Below, piece by piece: positions 34,610-47,049 of a DNA stretch of 64,000 bases. The stretch's first letter is position 1. Every line of letters starts with the position of its first letter. The position numbers and the translations under genes were made by a program. The DNA comes from Mangifera indica. Its lineage: Eukaryota; Streptophyta; Magnoliopsida; Sapindales; Anacardiaceae. Under the pieces are notes generated by a model. The model worked only from the letters and a program-made list of their open reading frames with translations, did not search any database and was not told the DNA's origin. Location: positions 9,114,001 through 9,178,000 of the forward strand of contig NC_058153.1 of NCBI RefSeq assembly GCF_011075055.1, written 5' to 3'.

Positions 34610-35540
34610 TATCAAGGCTAAGAAGATGTTGAGTAAAGGGTGTATGGTGTATTTGGTGCACGTGGTTTAGAAATTAGTAAAGATAATTTTGGACATAAAA
34701 GATACTCTAGTAGTGTAAGAGTTTTCAGATGTATTCCATGACAACCTTCCAAGGTTAGCACAAGAGAGAGAGGTAGAGTTTAGCATTGAATTAGCCTCGA
34801 TAACATCACCAATTTCTAAAACCCCCTATAGAATGGCCCTAGCTAAATTACAGGAACTAAAGAAATAGTTACAAGAACTTCTAGATAGCAGATTCATCAA
34901 ACTGAGCCACTCATTATGGGGTACACCAATCATTTTCATAAAAAAGAAAGATGGATCAATTAGGATGTACATTGATTATATAGAGCTGAATAAAGTGATA
35001 GTAAAGAATTAGTACCTAGTTTTAAGAATTAATGATATGTTTGACCAACTCAAAGGTGTTTTAGTATTCTCTAAGATAGATATAAGGTTAAGATATCACA
35101 AGTTAGAGTAGTAGAGCAAAATATACCTAAGATTGCCTTCAGAACCAACTATGGCCATTATGAGTTTGTGGTCATGCCTTGTAAACTAACCAATGCCTCG
35201 ACACTATTTATATACCTCATGAACAAGGTGTTTTAGGATTTTTTGGATAATTTCTTAGTGGTGTTCATTGATGACATCCTAGTCTACTCTAGAACTTAAG
35301 AAAAATATAAGCAACACTTGAGAATTATGCTCCAAAGGCTGAGAGAGAGTTAATTGTTCATAAAGTTCTCTAAATGTGCATTTTGGTTGGACAGAGTGAT
35401 ATTTCTAGGTCATATAGTTTTAGCAGATGATATATCAATGGATCTTAGTAAAGTTGATATGATGCTAAAGTGGCAGAGGCCTATGACAACTAAAGAGGTA
35501 AGGAGTTTTTTATGATTAGTAGGCTATTATTGATACTTTA
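34610..35540 (+). pseudogene. Tekay II reverse transcriptase remnant
   Basis: Shows FSIELASITSPISKTPYRMA (34775-34835), [19 protein letters not shown] (34945-34998), the [11 protein letters not shown] region (35070-35100), [21 protein letters not shown] sequence (35155-35205) and the catalytic VFIDDILVYS at about 35263-35292. The invariant PFGLTNAP reads PCKLTNAS. At least six stops. It aligns with 16400-17350 of Tekay I. Confidence 0.8.
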
Positions 35541-35544
35541 TTGA

Positions 35545-36060
35545 GGGATTCATCAAGTTAACTTGACCCTTTAAGGAGTTGACATGCAGAAAGATTCTTT
35601 TCAGATGGTTAGAAACCTGCAAGCAAAGTTTCTAGGTATTGAAAAAGAGATTAACCTCAGTTCTCATCCTTGCCTTGCTAGAGGAAGGCAAAAACTATGA
35701 TTTATACACAGATGTCTTGCATTAGGGTTTAGGAGTAGTGCTAATGCAAAAAGGGAAAGTGATAGCTTATGTTTCCCATCAGTTAAAGGAGTATGAGCCC
35801 AAATACCCTACTCACGATCTTGAGTTGGTAGTTATAGTGTTTATACTTAAGATATGACAACACTACCTATATGGGATAAAGAGTAACATATACACAAATC
35901 ACAAGAGCTTTAGATATTTCTTCACTAAAAGGAACTAAACATGAGATAGAGACAATGGTTGAAGTTGGTAAATGACTATGATTACGAGATTAAGTACCAC
36001 CCAAGTAAAACCAATATAGTTACTGATGCCCTAAGTAGAAAAGTATTTCTATCATAGATT
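35545..36060 (+). pseudogene. Tekay II RNase H remnant
   Basis: The block [32 protein letters not shown] (35697-35800) and the following [10 protein letters not shown] region correspond to the Ty3 RNase H. The closing 'YHPSKTNIVTDALSRK' (35996-36042) keeps the catalytic Asp that Tekay I has lost. It is broken by stops at several positions. Confidence 0.75.
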
Positions 36061-36269
36061 ATCGCTCACCATGAGCTACAATAAGAGTTAGTAAGAGAAC
36101 ATATAAAGGTAATTACAAGGCAATTAATAGATCTCTAGATTTAATCAATCTTTTTAAATGAGATTTTCATAGCACAAGCTTTCAATAAGGGATGTCTACA
36201 GATAAGATAAAAGATATTTGGGAATACTAAGATTAAGGTTAGTATGGTATAAGACATCCTAAAGTTTTG

Positions 36270-37610
36270 AGGGAGGATATATATTCCTCAAGAGCAAAGT
36301 TTGAGAGATAAGATTCTAGTAGAGACCTACGATTCCCTTTACATAGCCTACCCTAGGAGTGTAAAGATGTATCAAGATCTAGGAAAGATGTTCTAATGGC
36401 CAAGAATGAAGAAAGACATTATAGATTTTATGGCTAAGTGTTTGATGTGTCAGTAGGTTAAGACTGAACATCAAAGGCCATTTGGACTTTTACAACCTCT
36501 TAGCATTTTTGAGTGGAAGTGGGAACATATATTGATGGACTTTGTGATTGGATTGCCAAGGGTCAGAAGTCGTTACAATGCATTATAGGTTCTAGTTGAT
36601 TGGATGACCAAGTCAACACATTTCATAACAGTTAGAGACACCACGAGTGTAAATCAATTAGGCTAGATCTATTGAGGGAGATTATTAGACTTCATAGAAT
36701 ACCTAGGATAATAGTATTAGATTGAGAAATTAGATTTGTCTAAGCATTTTGGCAGAGTATACAAAAATTGTTAGGTACAAGATTGACATCTAGTACAACA
36801 TATCATCCCCAAATCGATGGATAGACTAAGAGAGTCAATCAGGTAATTAAATACATGTTCAAGGTTTGTTGTCTGAATAAAAAAGTAGGTAGGATGGATA
36901 TGTTATCGTTGATGGAGTTTGCTTATAATAATAATTACCAGACAGCCATGAAAATGGCTCCTTATGATGTTTTATATGGCAGGAGATATACATTACCATT
37001 GTATTGGGATGAGATAGGAAAGATAGATGTCTTAGTTCATTCAGTGGGACCCGAGCTAATCCAAAGGATGATTAAGGATATGAGGATGATTAGGGAGAAG
37101 ATAAAACAAGCCCAAGACAGTCAGAAAAGTTACATAGATAATAAGAGACATGCGCTTGAGTTTCAAATGGGTGATAACATGTTCATTAGAGTAGCCTTTT
37201 ACAAGCATGTTATGAGATTTGATAGGAAAGACATGTTAACACTAAGATTTGTGGGACTTTTTGAAGAATTAGAACATGTAAGTAAGGTTGACTACTAGCT
37301 TATGCTACCAGCAAACATGGATCGTATTCCAAACATGGATCGTATTCATAACATGTTTTATGTATCACTATTATGTAAGTATATCAATAACCCCACATAT
37401 GCACTCAGTGTTAAGGATGTCAAGCTAGAAGATAATTTGGTCTACGAGAAGTGTCCAATTCTGATATTATATCGATGAGTTAAAAAAGCTTAGACGTAAG
37501 CAGATTTCCCTAGTACAGGTTCTTTAGAGGAATTATTAAATTAAGAAGGCCACATAGGAGGTTAAGCAAGATATGTGGAAGAGGTTCCCATATCTATTTA
37601 AGTGAATTTT
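36270..37610 (+). pseudogene. Tekay II integrase and chromodomain remnant
   Basis: A zinc region with MAKCLMCQ*VKTEHQRPFGLLQPL (36430-36505) leads into core WKWEHILMDFVIGLPR (36516-36562). The TYHPQ region (36797-36815) and an open C-terminal piece 36855-37298 follow, with MEFAYNNNYQTAMKMAPYDVLYGRR. The chromodomain-like end lies at 37440-37600. Multiple stops interrupt it; no complete catalytic core. Confidence 0.75.
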
Positions 37611-37641
37611 GAGGATGAAATTCATTTTAGGAGGAGAGGAT

Positions 37642-39802
37642 TGTAGCACCCAAAGGTAAGGCCAGGGGTATTTTAGTTTTTCTTTTTTTTAGTTTTAAAA
37701 TTTGGTGTTTAATGATTTTTTAAGGGTACACGCTAGTGTATGGAGAATATATAACTATGTGTGATCAACAGAAGGTCAATGAGTGGATCAAATGATGATT
37801 GCAATGAAATAAGAGGTTACCTCAGTTATGTAACTAGACAAGCAACCATGTATGGTCCTATGCATGTCCCTTGTCTCACGACTTGCTGATAAAATAAAAA
37901 TGCAACCAATCCTAATTTGCTCAGATTCTTTTGTTTTCTACCACTTAAAAAGTAAAAGAGAGTAATAGAGGAGTTTGTAGTTACTTAAGGAGTCATCATT
38001 GATCACCAGAAGTCACTAATTTCAAAGAAAGTGCATTGCCAAACATAAAAGGACAAGTAAGTAGAGCAACTTCCCTTGTTTGATCATGTTTTCTTTGGAA
38101 TGTTTCTGTTGTATGCATGATCTAAAGGTGTTTAAATAGAGTAATGATGATATTATTGATGTAATTGACAATGAGATACGAACATGGAGTTATATGCATG
38201 TCTAACCTATTGATTATATGAATGTTTAGGTTTTTAATTTGATTGATGCCTAAAAGCCATGTATGTGTAATTTAATTAAATAAATCATATGAATGTCATG
38301 CTTAGGATGTGTAGAGACTTTAATGTATGCTTAGAATAAGTAATCTTACTGGATTTGTGATAAAAAAAAATGTAGAAACCCTAGGACACGATTTATAAAT
38401 CGTGACACATGGTTATGTGTGCTCTTATACATGCCCATGTGTCATGCCAAAATTATTGAAAGTTTGAAGATCATGCACTCATTCTAAAGGAAGAAATACA
38501 TAGTCATATGGTATGGGTTACACGTCCATGTATGACTTTTCAAAAGTGGACAACATGTACCATAAGACACATGGTTTGTACACTTAGATCCAAGTGTGTG
38601 AGAGTATGTCCAAGTCAACAACCTTATGCATCTACTATATACATGACCATATGCCAAGTGTCACACACCCATGTATATGGTTTAGAAGGCATATGAGCAT
38701 GGGTTGAGAAGTACACAACCGTGTACCCTAGATAAAAGCAAAAAAAAAAAAAGATTATACCCCTAGGCTATATGTATTGGAGGGGAAAGTTATGTGAGAA
38801 GAATAATAAGCTAATAAAGGATAAATAATTCAAGAAAAACATAGATAAGATGCCCAATTATGTGGATGACAACACAAACTTAGATTCAATTCAAATCAGA
38901 GTCAAAAGTCAATAACCTTAAGACTAGTATCACACAACTAGATATTCACTAACTATATGCGTAGATGATAGTAATTATGGAAGCAATAAGACTAGATACT
39001 CATAAGATGCATCATGCACTCGACATTGAAACATATAGTCATCTAGTTCAGTTCAAATGTGTATGGTAGGGATATGACTTTTAAATATTCCTTACATGAT
39101 CAATGAGATACAACATATATGTACCCGAGACAGGGGTCATCTTTGGATAGTTAGTTAGCAACTTCAATTAGCTTATGTTGTAAGAGATTGCGCTATTATC
39201 AAAGATTTCTCATGTGATCAAAGTGTCCTAGTTAGATAGCCTAATAGGTCGTTTGACATGTACATAAGGCACAATAGTAGCTTTCACCAAGGTATCAAAT
39301 ATGTCAAGTTCAGCTTAGGTCTTCACCATTCCTATTGGCGATCCATGTCAAGGTACTAAAGTACCCTAGTGTGACCATATTTAGCTTACGAATAGAACGT
39401 AAGTTTTATTATCAGTTATATATAATAGTTTTAGGTGCCAAAAGGTCACACTTTCTAAGTTTTACTCACAGGTTTCCTTTCATATGTTTGCAAGTAAAGG
39501 TAAGTAGCAATGTAGACGACAGATGTAATGAGTAGCTACACAAGGAGAAGGGCTTTATATTATTCATTTTTATTAGGCACATAATTTTTATCATTATTGC
39601 TGCTTTTATTATTATCATATTTTCTAGTAATTTCATGTACTTTAGATCATATGAGTATTAATTAATAAAGTGTTTTTATTACATCACATTTTTTCACGTT
39701 TTATAATTATGATTATACATTAAAGTTTTCAAATAGTTTAATCATGTATGTTTCTTTTGGTGTATTCCCATCAAAGGTATATATCTAGATAGAGATGTTA
39801 CA
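37642..39802 (+). repeat. 3' LTR of Tekay II
   Basis: A 2161-bp LTR starting TGTAGCACCC and ending GAGATGTTACA, directly after a purine-rich tract. It contains many short near-palindromic CACATGG/CCATGTG motifs (38400-38720) and a donor-like ACAAGTAAGTAG at about 38053. It is related in layout and ends to the solo LTR at 39850-41989 but diverged from it. Confidence 0.8.
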
Positions 39803-39849
39803 CAATAAATCATGTCATTCGCCAATTAAGCTAAAACACATAACTTATT

Positions 39850-41989
39850 TGTAATACCCATAGGTACACCTAAGGTTATTTTCATCTTTTAACACTTATT
39901 TGAGAATGGTTATGCTTGATTAATTTTATGCATGTGATTTTGGAGTTACATAGACATATAGGTAAGCTATACACGCTTGTGATGATTTTGGAAACAATTA
40001 TTATTGGGTAGTGACATACACGCTTGTGTATATGGTCTACATGGTTGTGTATCACGTATTACAAGTAAAATATAATAAGCTTAGACGCATTTTGGCTTAT
40101 AATTCTTACCTTGTTTCTAGAAAAATAAGAGAGTTAAGAGAGCTAAGGAGGTTTTTAAAACCAAAAGAAGTTGTAGAGGATCATTTGGGAATTTCCCTAC
40201 TATAAAAAGATTTGCTAGGCACATCAGAGGAAAGGTAAGTAAGTGAACTTTCTCCTTGATGGAATGTATGATGGTTGTTGAATCATAATCTGTAATTCAT
40301 TTATATAATGATAATGATTGAGTTAATATGTAATTTGGGTCACATGTGGATTGATTGCTGATTTGGTGACTTGAAGATTCATGAACATGTTATTGACTAA
40401 TATGAGTGATGGTTAGGGATAACTATATTTGAGCACAAATTTGAATGAATGATGATGAATCTACCTATTGATAATATTTAGTTCCTATTGCTATAGTTTT
40501 TTTATAGTGTTTATTGGGTAAGTTGAATAAGTTAGTGCATGACTGACAATTGTGGAGTGTTATTGATGCTCATTTTGGACTTAAGACACTTTGGTATGAT
40601 TTAAGGGTAGTTTTGTATGATTTTGTAAAGTTGAAGTTGAGTTTGGGTGATCTAGAAACGTTGTTGAAAGTGAAGTCAAAATTCTAGAAAACATGCTACA
40701 TGCCTATGTATAAGTGCATGCACGACAATGTGTAATTAGGCAAATACTCTCCATGTTAGGGTTCATCCATGGGTGTATTAATTTAAGAGTGGATATATGC
40801 CTGTGTGATATAGGACACATAACTATGTATGTCACCCTGGATTACATGCCCGTGTTGGCTAATTTTGTGGTCATATAGGTAGGATTCATACACCCTTATA
40901 TATAGAGGACTCACCCCCGTGTATGATTAGGGAAAATAGAATATGAGGGATGAATAAAAGATAGACAAAGGATAAAGTCTTAATGAAGGTAGTATATGAT
41001 GGGAATCATTATAAATGTGTTTGACTATATGAATAACAACACAAACCCAAACCAAAACAATGTATTATTTTATTCTCACCACCAAGTTATGTGTAGTGTG
41101 ATTATTTCACCAAGCTTAGTGTAGCGTGGATTCATCACCTAGCTATGTGTGACATGACTCGTCACAGATATATGTGTAGTGTGACTTATCACTAAGCTAT
41201 ATGTAGTGTGATTTATTATAGCACTATGTGCATCATTATTATGCCACAAGTTATGTGCAGTGTGACTATGAAAGCATCGAGGCTAATCTGTGTAACCTTA
41301 CCCCAAAACTCGATCGATATGTATGCAAGTTATACCATATAGATGACATAAGAGATGTCATGTACTTTTACCAAGCATCTAAGATGTTGATATGCATCCT
41401 TTGGTATTAGTTATTGAAGGTAATATAGACATTTGAGTTAGGGGTATAAAGTGTTAAGATATTTAGATGGGCATCCAAGATACTAATGTAACATTCATAA
41501 TACCATAAGTAAATAGGACATAAAATAATTTAACTTATATTGTTGTTTAACTGTCATGTGCATGGGACTAAGAGGTCATTTACTTACTAAATGTGTTTCA
41601 CTTACCATGTTCCTTTGTGAGTTTGCAGGTAGGATTGTTAAGCAACGAAGTAGAGAGGGAGTTAGTGGGTCAACTTAAGACAATGCATGAGTGAGGGGCA
41701 TTTCTATCATTTGCACCTAGATTTCATTTGTATTTATTTATACATTAATTTTGGGTTTGAAATATTGCACGCTTGTTTTTGGTTGCCTTGGATTAAAGAC
41801 ACATGGTTTTAAATGGATTATTTATTGATGTTGATTTGATACACTTTTGGGATTGTTGGCATGTAATTATTTGAAATACCATGCATTTATTTTACTGTTG
41901 CAAATTTTTGTAAGGAGATTATTTAAGTAAACACGTCTCTTTAGGTACATATTCTAGGTAAGGGTATGAATCTAGAGAGGAGTGTTACA
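39850..41989 (+). mobile_element. Solo LTR (Tekay II-like family) with TSD TTATT
   Basis: A complete 2140-bp LTR from TGTAATACCC to GGAGTGTTACA, flanked by the direct repeat TTATT at 39845-39849 and 41990-41994. No internal domains. It interrupts the Athila I integrase frame, which joins properly when the LTR and one TSD copy are removed. The LTR has a donor-like AGGAAAGGTAAGTAAG at about 40227-40242 and repeated 'ctatgtgtagtgtgact' motifs at 41090-41270. Confidence 0.9.
41090..41280 (+). repeat. Short degenerate tandem repeat within the solo LTR
   Basis: Five to six degenerate copies of a ~33-bp unit containing TATGTGTAGTGTGACT and TATCACTAAGCTA, e.g. near 41090, 41118, 41145, 41172, 41203 and 41255. 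Similar CACATGG-type iterations occur in the related LTR 37642-39802. Confidence 0.6.
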
Positions 41990-42968
41990 TTATTTGGTCA
42001 TTAAATTCTTGAACATCAATACTAAAATTGTTACAACTAAAAAAATTAGAAGAATTTTGCCTACAAGCATACAAAGATGCATGAATATACAAGGAAAAAG
42101 CAAAGAAATGGCATGACAAGCGCATAATGAAGAAAAAATTCTAGGAAGGTAACCTCATGCTTCAATTTAAGTCACATTTGTCAGGCCTATTCAAAGAAAT
42201 GACAATGTATATCCACATGGAGCAGTCAAACTTTGGAGTGAGAATATAGGCACCTTTAAAGTCAACCGACAATGGCTAAAATTGTATCTTATTAATTAAT
42301 TGTCAATAGTATACGCATCAATGTATGCTCATATAATCAATGTTATTAATACTTTCCTTTTAAAGATAATACTTTTGTAAGGAGTTACAATTGGTATCAA
42401 AACATGATTTTGGTACCCAAAGGAAATCTTAAAGTGTAGGAAAAAGTCAAGTAAGCCTTCATGACATGTTGATGCATTTGCAACCAAACACTGTAAGCTA
42501 AAGCTTACTTTATGGATTTTCTTGCTTATTTAAGAAATGTCAGTAACCTGTGTGAGCTTTAAGGATACATAATGAGAAGGTCCAAATAGTTGAATGGTAA
42601 TGGTCAAGGCAACCAACAAGAGGCTTAAGCATTAAGAACAACTTCCCCAATTTGATAGACTGAATTGAATGTTTTGGATATAGAAAATTTAATCCGTGAA
42701 GTATTAAAGGTGCAAGAATAAAGAGGTACTCCAACTTAAGGTAACAAGTTAGTGTAAGTTTTGTCGAAACAAGTAGTTAACAAGAAGGTATCAAGAAAGA
42801 CCCTAACTCCTACAAGAACCCAACTGCATTTGATTTACAACCTCATAGCATACACCAGCCTAACAATTTGTAGGTACCAAGGATTCTACAGTAGTTGAGG
42901 AGTGGCTTGAATTAGTTGACAATACTATGTCTTTGCTTAAAATGACAGACAAGGAGAAAATGGATTAT

Positions 42969-43080
42969 CACTACAACAAAACTTAACTATTATGTAATTT
43001 GAGGAATGACTTAAATCAATTATGTAATTTTGTTATTTATAATAAAAGGTTGAAATTTGAATTCAGAGATTCATTGTTAT

Positions 43081-43138
<58 letters not shown>

Positions 43139-43623
43139 TATATGATTTTACACTGTTGAATAATTGTTTTTCAAACTTTTGTGACTTTTACAATTGCCAT
43201 TAAAAATAATAATAGTTGGCAATAAGAAGATATTTTTGAATTTTTAATGGCAATTGCAAATACCAATACAAATTATGATGGTTAACCTTTAGTAACAATT
43301 ACAAATGCTATTATAAATTATAATAGTTATTTTTTAACAGGAATTGCAATTGCCACTAAAATGCATTTTAACTAACTTTTAGAAAAAGAAAAATTTAAGT
43401 TAATGGCAATTCTAAATGCTATAAATAATTGCCATAATATCATTAAATATTTAGTGGTAATTATTTTGGGTTTATACTAGCACTGAAAATAATTACCACT
43501 AAAACTTGTAACAACACATGATTCAATGACATTTGTGCAACTATTGGTGAAATTATTAGTGGCATTTATAAATGTCACTAAAGTTTATAAAAAATGCCAT
43601 TAAATGTTCTTTTTGTTGTAGTG
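42969..43623. mobile_element. CACTA-type MITE (TIR CACTACAACAAAA, TSD TAT)
   Basis: A 655-bp element with perfect 13-bp terminal inverted repeats CACTACAACAAAA and the 3-bp direct repeat TAT (42966-42968 and 43624-43626). Both are diagnostic of CACTA (DTC) elements. The interior has subterminal iterations of AATTGCCATTA/TGGCAATT and a (TA)n tract at about 43085-43142, and no coding capacity. It is inserted in Tekay III gag and must be moved by a transposase elsewhere. Confidence 0.93.
43085..43142. repeat. (TA)n microsatellite in the CACTA MITE
   Basis: About 58 bp of TA repeats with one interruption near 43132. Confidence 0.9.
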
Positions 43624-44504
43624 TATGTCATATACATTAAAATCTGTTGTCACAGTCTAGTGGAACCTTACTTTGGAGACTATAAGATTGGCCAATGTGT
43701 CATAGGTAGACTTTAGGAAGTTGTTTAAGGTAAAATACAAAACAACGAACATGACTTATTTGAGGGCCTAAGAGTTTATCAATCTTGCTTAAGGAAGCAA
43801 TACAATGAAAGAATGGCTAGAACTGAATTAGGGTGAATGTAGAAATTCATTCATGGGTTGAATATAGCAATAGCCCATGATATGATGATAAGAGATTACC
43901 AACACATACCTATAGTAAGACATGAGGTCAAGTACTTAAATAAGAAGTGTTTGTTTAGAAGATGAACCATAAGCCATTACCCATAGTTCCCTGAACTATA
44001 ATACTAGTTTCAAGGATTAAAACTAACAAGACAGAACTAACAAAGGCAAGAGGTCATTCCAACCCAAGGGAAAGAAGAATTATAAAGCCAACAAGAAGCA
44101 AAGGGAGTCTAATACCCTAACCTATAAAAAGTGCAATAAGCAATATAAGGGTGAATGTCTTAATGGCTAAATGGTGTGCTTTAGGTGTAGACAATTATAA
44201 CATATAGCTAGAAATTACAATGTTCAATCGAAAATAGAGTAGATTATAGGTGGTGTTACAACCAAAGTCTATGTCATAGCTTAGGGGGTTAAGTAGAAGT
44301 TAACCCATTAGATGTAAGATGTAACCAATCAATTGTTTTTCCTTGAAACTTCTTTATATGTACTAATTGATCGTGTTGTTACGTATTGTTTTTTAGCTAA
44401 AGGTATAGTAGAGAAATTATGATTTACACTGGTTACCGTGGTAAAAAGTGAGATAAAACTACCTGATAAGAATATAGTTATCAATGATTAGATGATAATA
44501 ATCA

Positions 44505-46046
44505 AGGTTGATGATGTTAACTCTAATAACCTTGAACCTACCTCGATCACTCAGGCTATCAAGGATCCTAAGTATCATTAAGCCATGTCTGACAAGTATG
44601 ATACTTGTTCAAGATTGGAATTAGGAACTTTACCACCAAATATAACACATTATCTAGTTAGTTGCAAGTGGATTTTTTGTACTAAGTACTTATCTAATAG
44701 TTCTATTGGTAGGTACAATGCTTGCCTAATTGTAAAAAGGTTTCGTCAGTGTCTTTGATTTAATCATCATGACATTTTAGGTTTAGTAGTCAAGCTCACC
44801 GCTATTTGATTCATTTTTACTCTTGCTATCAATTATGGATGCTCTTTTGACAACTTGAAGTCAACAAGGCCTTTCTCTAGAGTACTCTCTCTTAGGATAT
44901 CTATATGACTCAACCACCAGGCTTTATTGGTCATGATCATCCCCATCATATTTGCAAACTTTGCAAAGTTATTTATAGTCTTAAATAAACTCATCAGGCC
45001 TCATATCATAAGGTGGTCTAATTTCTTGTCACTTTTAGCTTTACCAACTCTTATACAAACACCTCTTTATTTGTCTTCAACAATGTTGGGCTATGATTTA
45101 TCTTTAGGTTTATGTTGATGACATTATTATTATAGGTGAAAATGATGAAACTGTGTAAAATTTCATCTAACTCCTTGCTCGCCGATTCTGCCTCAAAGAC
45201 CTTAGTCTATTAACTTATTTTCCTAGAGTTAAAGTGGTTCCCCATTTTTAAGGCTTGTTTTTGTCTCAACACAAATACATAAAGGACCTTATTGCTCAAA
45301 CACACATGAACAATGTCAAGTCTGTTGTTACACCCCTTGTCATTACTCATACACTTCTATCTGGCACAATGTTCTTTAATTCCTCTAAGTATCGCACCAT
45401 TATTGGTAGCCTCCAATATTTGTCCCTTACACGCCCTAATGTTACTTATCTACTAAACAAGTTATCTTAGTTTATGCATCAACCTACCAATGACCACTAG
45501 ATAGTTGTTAAATGCTTATTATGTGATTTTTGTAGGACCTTAGATATGGGGTTGTTCTCTACTACCATTCATCCTTATCTTTCCATGCATTCTCATATGC
45601 AGATTAGGTAGGTAACAAAGATGATTTCACCTCCACTAGTGTCTATCTTGTCTACCTTGGTTGTAATCTTATTTCTTGGAGCTTTAAAAAATAGTGAACC
45701 ATGGCTCATTCCTCTATCAAGGCTAAATATCAATCAATTACAACCATTGCAGCGAGCTTAGTTGGATTATTTCTCTTCTAAGTGAACTTGGTGTTTCTCT
45801 TTCACAACAACCAGTGATTTATTGTGATAATATTGGTACTATGAATTTGTGTGCTAATATGAAACATGTGGCTTTGGATTATCATTTTATTTGTGAATAG
45901 GTTCAAAGTGGTACCCTTTAAGTGATTCATGTCTCTTATGTCAATCAATTAGTAGATGATTTTACTAGATTGTTTTTATATACATAATTTTAGTTTATTA
46001 TAGACAAGATTGGACTTTTCTCTTGTAACTCCATCTTGTGGGGGCA
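44505..46046 (+). mobile_element. Ty1/copia element (RE1/Tork-like), RT-RNase H fragment
   Basis: The fragment begins in the RT N-terminus (EPTSITQAIKDPKY, about 44533) and runs through SCKWIFCTKYLSNSSIGRYNA. The catalytic VYVDDIIII lies at about 45108-45134. The segment FLSQHKYIKDLIAQTHMNN (45255-45311) and IIGSLQYLSLTRPNVTYLLNKLS follow. RNase H motifs (AHSSIKAKYQ near 45700, VIYCDNIGT near 45815, MKHVALDYHFI near 45860) lead to a polypurine tract GTGGGGGCA at 46038-46046. Several frameshifts; gag, protease and integrase are absent. Confidence 0.85.
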
Positions 46047-46380
46047 TGATAAAGGAAATTCCTCAAATCAAGTTTATCTCCTTCATTTAAGCAATTCCTC
46101 AAATCAAACTCATATCCTTCAATCAAGCTTTATCATCACCTTTAATTAAGATTACTAATTTTGCTTATTTTTGTATTATCCTAATGTATAATCAATTAGG
46201 TCTCTAATTCTTGTATTATACTAATGTATAGTCAATTAGATTCCTAATTTTAATATTTCTATTATTAATATTTGAGTAGGGTCAAAGTTGTACACTATAT
46301 ATATCTTCTGTTATACCTACTGCAAGATGAGTGATCATTCTTATCTTCTACAATTATTCTTTTTCCTTTAATTTCATCAG
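46047..46380 (+). repeat. Probable 3' LTR of the copia fragment
   Basis: Starts TGATAAAGGAAATTCCTC immediately after the polypurine tract. Contains duplicated blocks CCTCAAATCAAGTTTATCTC / CCTCAAATCAAACTCATATCC and CCTAATGTATAATCAATTAGG / ACTAATGTATAGTCAATTAGA, and a TATA-like CACTATATATATC at about 46291. The right end is placed at TTTCATCA (about 46380) by analogy and is uncertain. Confidence 0.55.
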
Positions 46381-47016
46381 CTATTTCTTTCTTTGGTTAG
46401 TTTTCAATGCTTGAATCAACTTTGGGATAGGTTAAGATCTATCTTCTAACTTTATATCATGTGTATCTTTGTCCTTAACAAGGTCCAATAGAGATTCTTG
46501 CATACTCCTGCTAATTGTGATAATTCTAGGTTGTTACAACATTGTCATGTTGTATCTCTCCACACAAGATCTTTCAAGACTCTAGGTCGATTGCTATAAA
46601 GCTCGCAAAAGGTTTCCTAGATACTTTGTATTGCATGGCAAACTAGATGCTAAAAATTACAGCCTTGTTGATGGCATGCTGAAATCGACTGTGGTGTTAT
46701 ATTGGAAGTTTGGTTTTGTTGTTTTGGGAATACCTTGAGAGAGGAATTGGTGAAATAGGATAATCAACCATCAATAATTCATCTTATCATTGATTTTATT
46801 TGGATTCATTACTGATTTTTGAGTAATTGATAGTAAAATCATAAACCTAGGCTTTTTTATATTGGTATTTCATTTTTAATTTGTTAGGTGTTTATTTTCC
46901 TTAATTTTGACTTAGTTTGCATTTTAATTAATTTTAATTCAACTTTCATCTATAGCATTTCATTTCTTTAGCTAACTTAAATTACAAAACGAACTAGTAC
47001 TTGCTAGCCATCAACA
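46381..47016. other. Unassigned stretch before the Athila II primer-binding site
   Basis: About 635 bp with no recognised coding region. Its position immediately left of a tRNA-Asp-type primer-binding site suggests that part of it is the 5' LTR of Athila II, but I could not identify an LTR start. Confidence 0.35.
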
Positions 47017-47049
47017 ACAAGTTTTTAGCATCGTTGCCAAAGAGGAAGG

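Larger units (their letters stand above)
34575..39802 (+). mobile_element. Tekay-type element II, 3' half (RT to 3' LTR)
   Basis: A chromovirus that has lost its 5' LTR, gag and protease. The RT linker begins near 34610 (KAKKMLSKGCMVYLVHVV), followed by RT, RNase H, integrase and a decayed chromodomain. The polypurine tract AGGAGGAGAGGA lies just before 37642, and the LTR spans 37642-39802. It sits inside Athila I pol. Numerous stops throughout. Confidence 0.8.
39803..42290 (+). pseudogene. Athila I integrase C-terminal part, split by a solo LTR
   Basis: Reading across 39803-39849 and 41995-42290, with the solo LTR removed, gives an Athila integrase-type segment. KSCHSPIKLKHITYLVIKF spans the insertion point, and YKEKAKKWHDKRIMKKKF (42083-42141) and a 'STDNG'-like end (42255-42280) follow. 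This is the same element whose gag and protease lie at 31542-33775. Stops and substitutions show decay. Confidence 0.7.
42290..44480 (+). mobile_element. Tekay-type element III, 5' fragment (LTR end, PBS, gag, protease)
   Basis: An LTR tail ends GGAGTTACA at 42389, followed by the primer-binding site TTGGTATCAAAAC (about 42391). The gag remnant shows EWLELVDNTMSLLKMTDKEKM (42900-42962), interrupted by a MITE (42969-43623), and continues to two knuckle motifs near 44130-44215 (CNKQYKGEC, CFRCRQL). A protease relic VLIDRVVTYCFLAKG lies at about 44360-44405. Copia sequence begins at about 44505. Heavy decay. Confidence 0.7.

Noticed and set aside
34575..39802. A novel hybrid retroelement with Athila gag and chromovirus pol
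   Set aside because: Athila integrase resumes right after the Tekay LTR, so insertion plus one deletion explains the layout more simply. Kept only as a finding to check.
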